Positions 63,494-64,000 of a stretch of 64,000 bases of DNA are shown piece by piece. Under the pieces are notes generated by a model that was given only the letters and a program-made list of their open reading frames with translations, was not told the DNA's origin and searched no databases. The position numbers and the translations under genes are program-made. This DNA comes from Alkalidesulfovibrio alkalitolerans DSM 16529 (GTDB lineage Bacteria > Desulfobacterota > Desulfovibrionia > Desulfovibrionales > Desulfovibrionaceae), in NCBI RefSeq assembly GCF_000422245.1, contig NZ_ATHI01000026.1, positions 62,001 through 126,000 of the forward strand. The letters are read 5' to 3'. Within the stretch, counting starts at the first letter, position 1. Each line of letters begins with the position of its first letter.

Positions 63494-64000
63494 ATGGACA
63501 AGGCATACAAAGAGATTGCCCCCAGACTGCGAGCCCTGCGCGAGGCCGTGGGTATGAGCGTGGAGGAAATGGCCCGCGCCGCCGAGATCGACGCGGACGA
63601 GGTGCGCCGCTTCGAGTCCGGGCAGCACGAAATCCCGGTCAGCTTCCTCTTCAAGGCCGCCAAGGCCTGCGGCGTGGACACAACGGAACTCATTTCCGGC
63701 GCGGGCGCGCACCTGCGCTCCTACTCGGTGGTCAGGAAGGGCGAGGGGCTCGCGGTGGAGCGCCGCGCCACCTACGACTACAAGTCCCTGGCCTATCGCT
63801 TCGCGGGCCGTAAGATGGAGCCCTTCCTCGTCACCGTGCCGCCCAAGGAGCCCGGCGAGCTCGACTTCAACGCCCATTCGGGCCAGGAGTTCATCCATGT
63901 GATGGAGGGCCGCCTGGAACTGACGCTGGGCGACTCCGTGCTCGTCCTCGAACCCGGCGACAGCCTCTATTTCGACTCCCACGTCCGCCACGCCCTGCGC
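63494..64000 (+). CDS. XRE-family regulator with cupin domain, C-terminus beyond the window
   Basis: The frame starts at ATG 63494, preceded by AAAGGAG, and stays open to the window end (169 codons). Residues 7-60 are an XRE helix-turn-helix (RLRALREAVGMSVEEMARAA, DADEVRRFESGQHEIPVSF). From about 110 a cupin is visible (FNAHSGQEFIHVMEGRLELT, LEPGDSLYFDSHVRH). It is paralogous to the regulator at 58704 but clearly diverged. A ligase gene may follow outside the window, by analogy. Confidence 0.85.
   Translation, partial: MDKAYKEIAPRLRALREAVGMSVEEMARAAEIDADEVRRFESGQHEIPVSFLFKAAKACGVDTTELISGAGAHLRSYSVVRKGEGLAVERRATYDYKSLAYRFAGRKMEPFLVTVPPKEPGELDFNAHSGQEFIHVMEGRLELTLGDSVLVLEPGDSLYFDSHVRHALR

Overview
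The window is GC-rich (about two thirds G+C by eye) and densely packed on both strands, with many ATGA or TGATG stop/start overlaps. The gene set suggests a sulfate-reducer-like member of the Desulfovibrionaceae/Desulfovibrionales: a CobA-HemD fusion, a LUD protein, a paired DUF1538/P-II locus, XRE-cupin regulators next to an AMP-dependent ligase, a carboxyspermidine-type polyamine operon, flagellar genes and many hybrid histidine kinases. This assignment is an inference from gene content; there is no rRNA in the window. I recognised no tRNA, CRISPR array, insertion sequence or integrase.

Layout. 0-5 kb: end of a BPL-N-like protein, L-serine dehydratase, an AT-rich island with one unknown membrane protein, and an orphan YcaO protein. 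5-14.5 kb: MsrAB, a MASE-type hybrid kinase, DUF3108, CobA-HemD, PurN, an AMMECR1 protein, a small coiled-coil protein and a MATE pump. 14.6-19.6 kb: the conserved rpmH-rnpA-yidD-yidC-jag-mnmE operon on the minus strand. 19.7-27 kb: LUD and PAP2 proteins, a formylglycine-type protein with a zinc-ribbon partner, WcbI-like, and an MCE lipid transporter. 27-32 kb: a kinase, a Nif11-like small protein, Cca-like, P-II and two DUF1538 proteins. 32-37.2 kb: a four-gene operon taking arginine to spermidine through carboxyspermidine. 37-45 kb: a NifA-type activator behind a likely sigma-54 promoter, alanine dehydrogenase, a PilZ protein, MetK, PanD and PanC. 45-49 kb: FliD-like, TruA, MotE-like and FliJ. 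49-57.5 kb: a multi-PAS hybrid kinase with a frameshifted Hpt domain, CobS, a membrane protein, a SAM hydrolase, YitT, a receiver/pseudokinase, a lipoprotein and UspA. 57.5-64 kb: a protein-kinase-like protein, an XRE-cupin with an acyl-CoA ligase, a chemoreceptor and a second XRE-cupin cut by the window end.

The strongest unexplained signal is a family of interspersed palindromic elements: at least eight copies plus three remnants, 127-129 bp when complete. Every one of the eight main copies begins 0-6 nt after a stop codon, in the same orientation as the gene it follows. The paired arms differ between copies with compensatory changes, while the unpaired segments (TCTGCNGCGTTGC on the left, TTGCGYCTTGCATC on the right) stay constant. 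This looks like a mobile or domesticated RNA 3'-end module. Other points of note are rpmH apparently nested inside an extended rnpA frame, and a one-base deletion in a G6 tract that removes the Hpt domain of a hybrid kinase.
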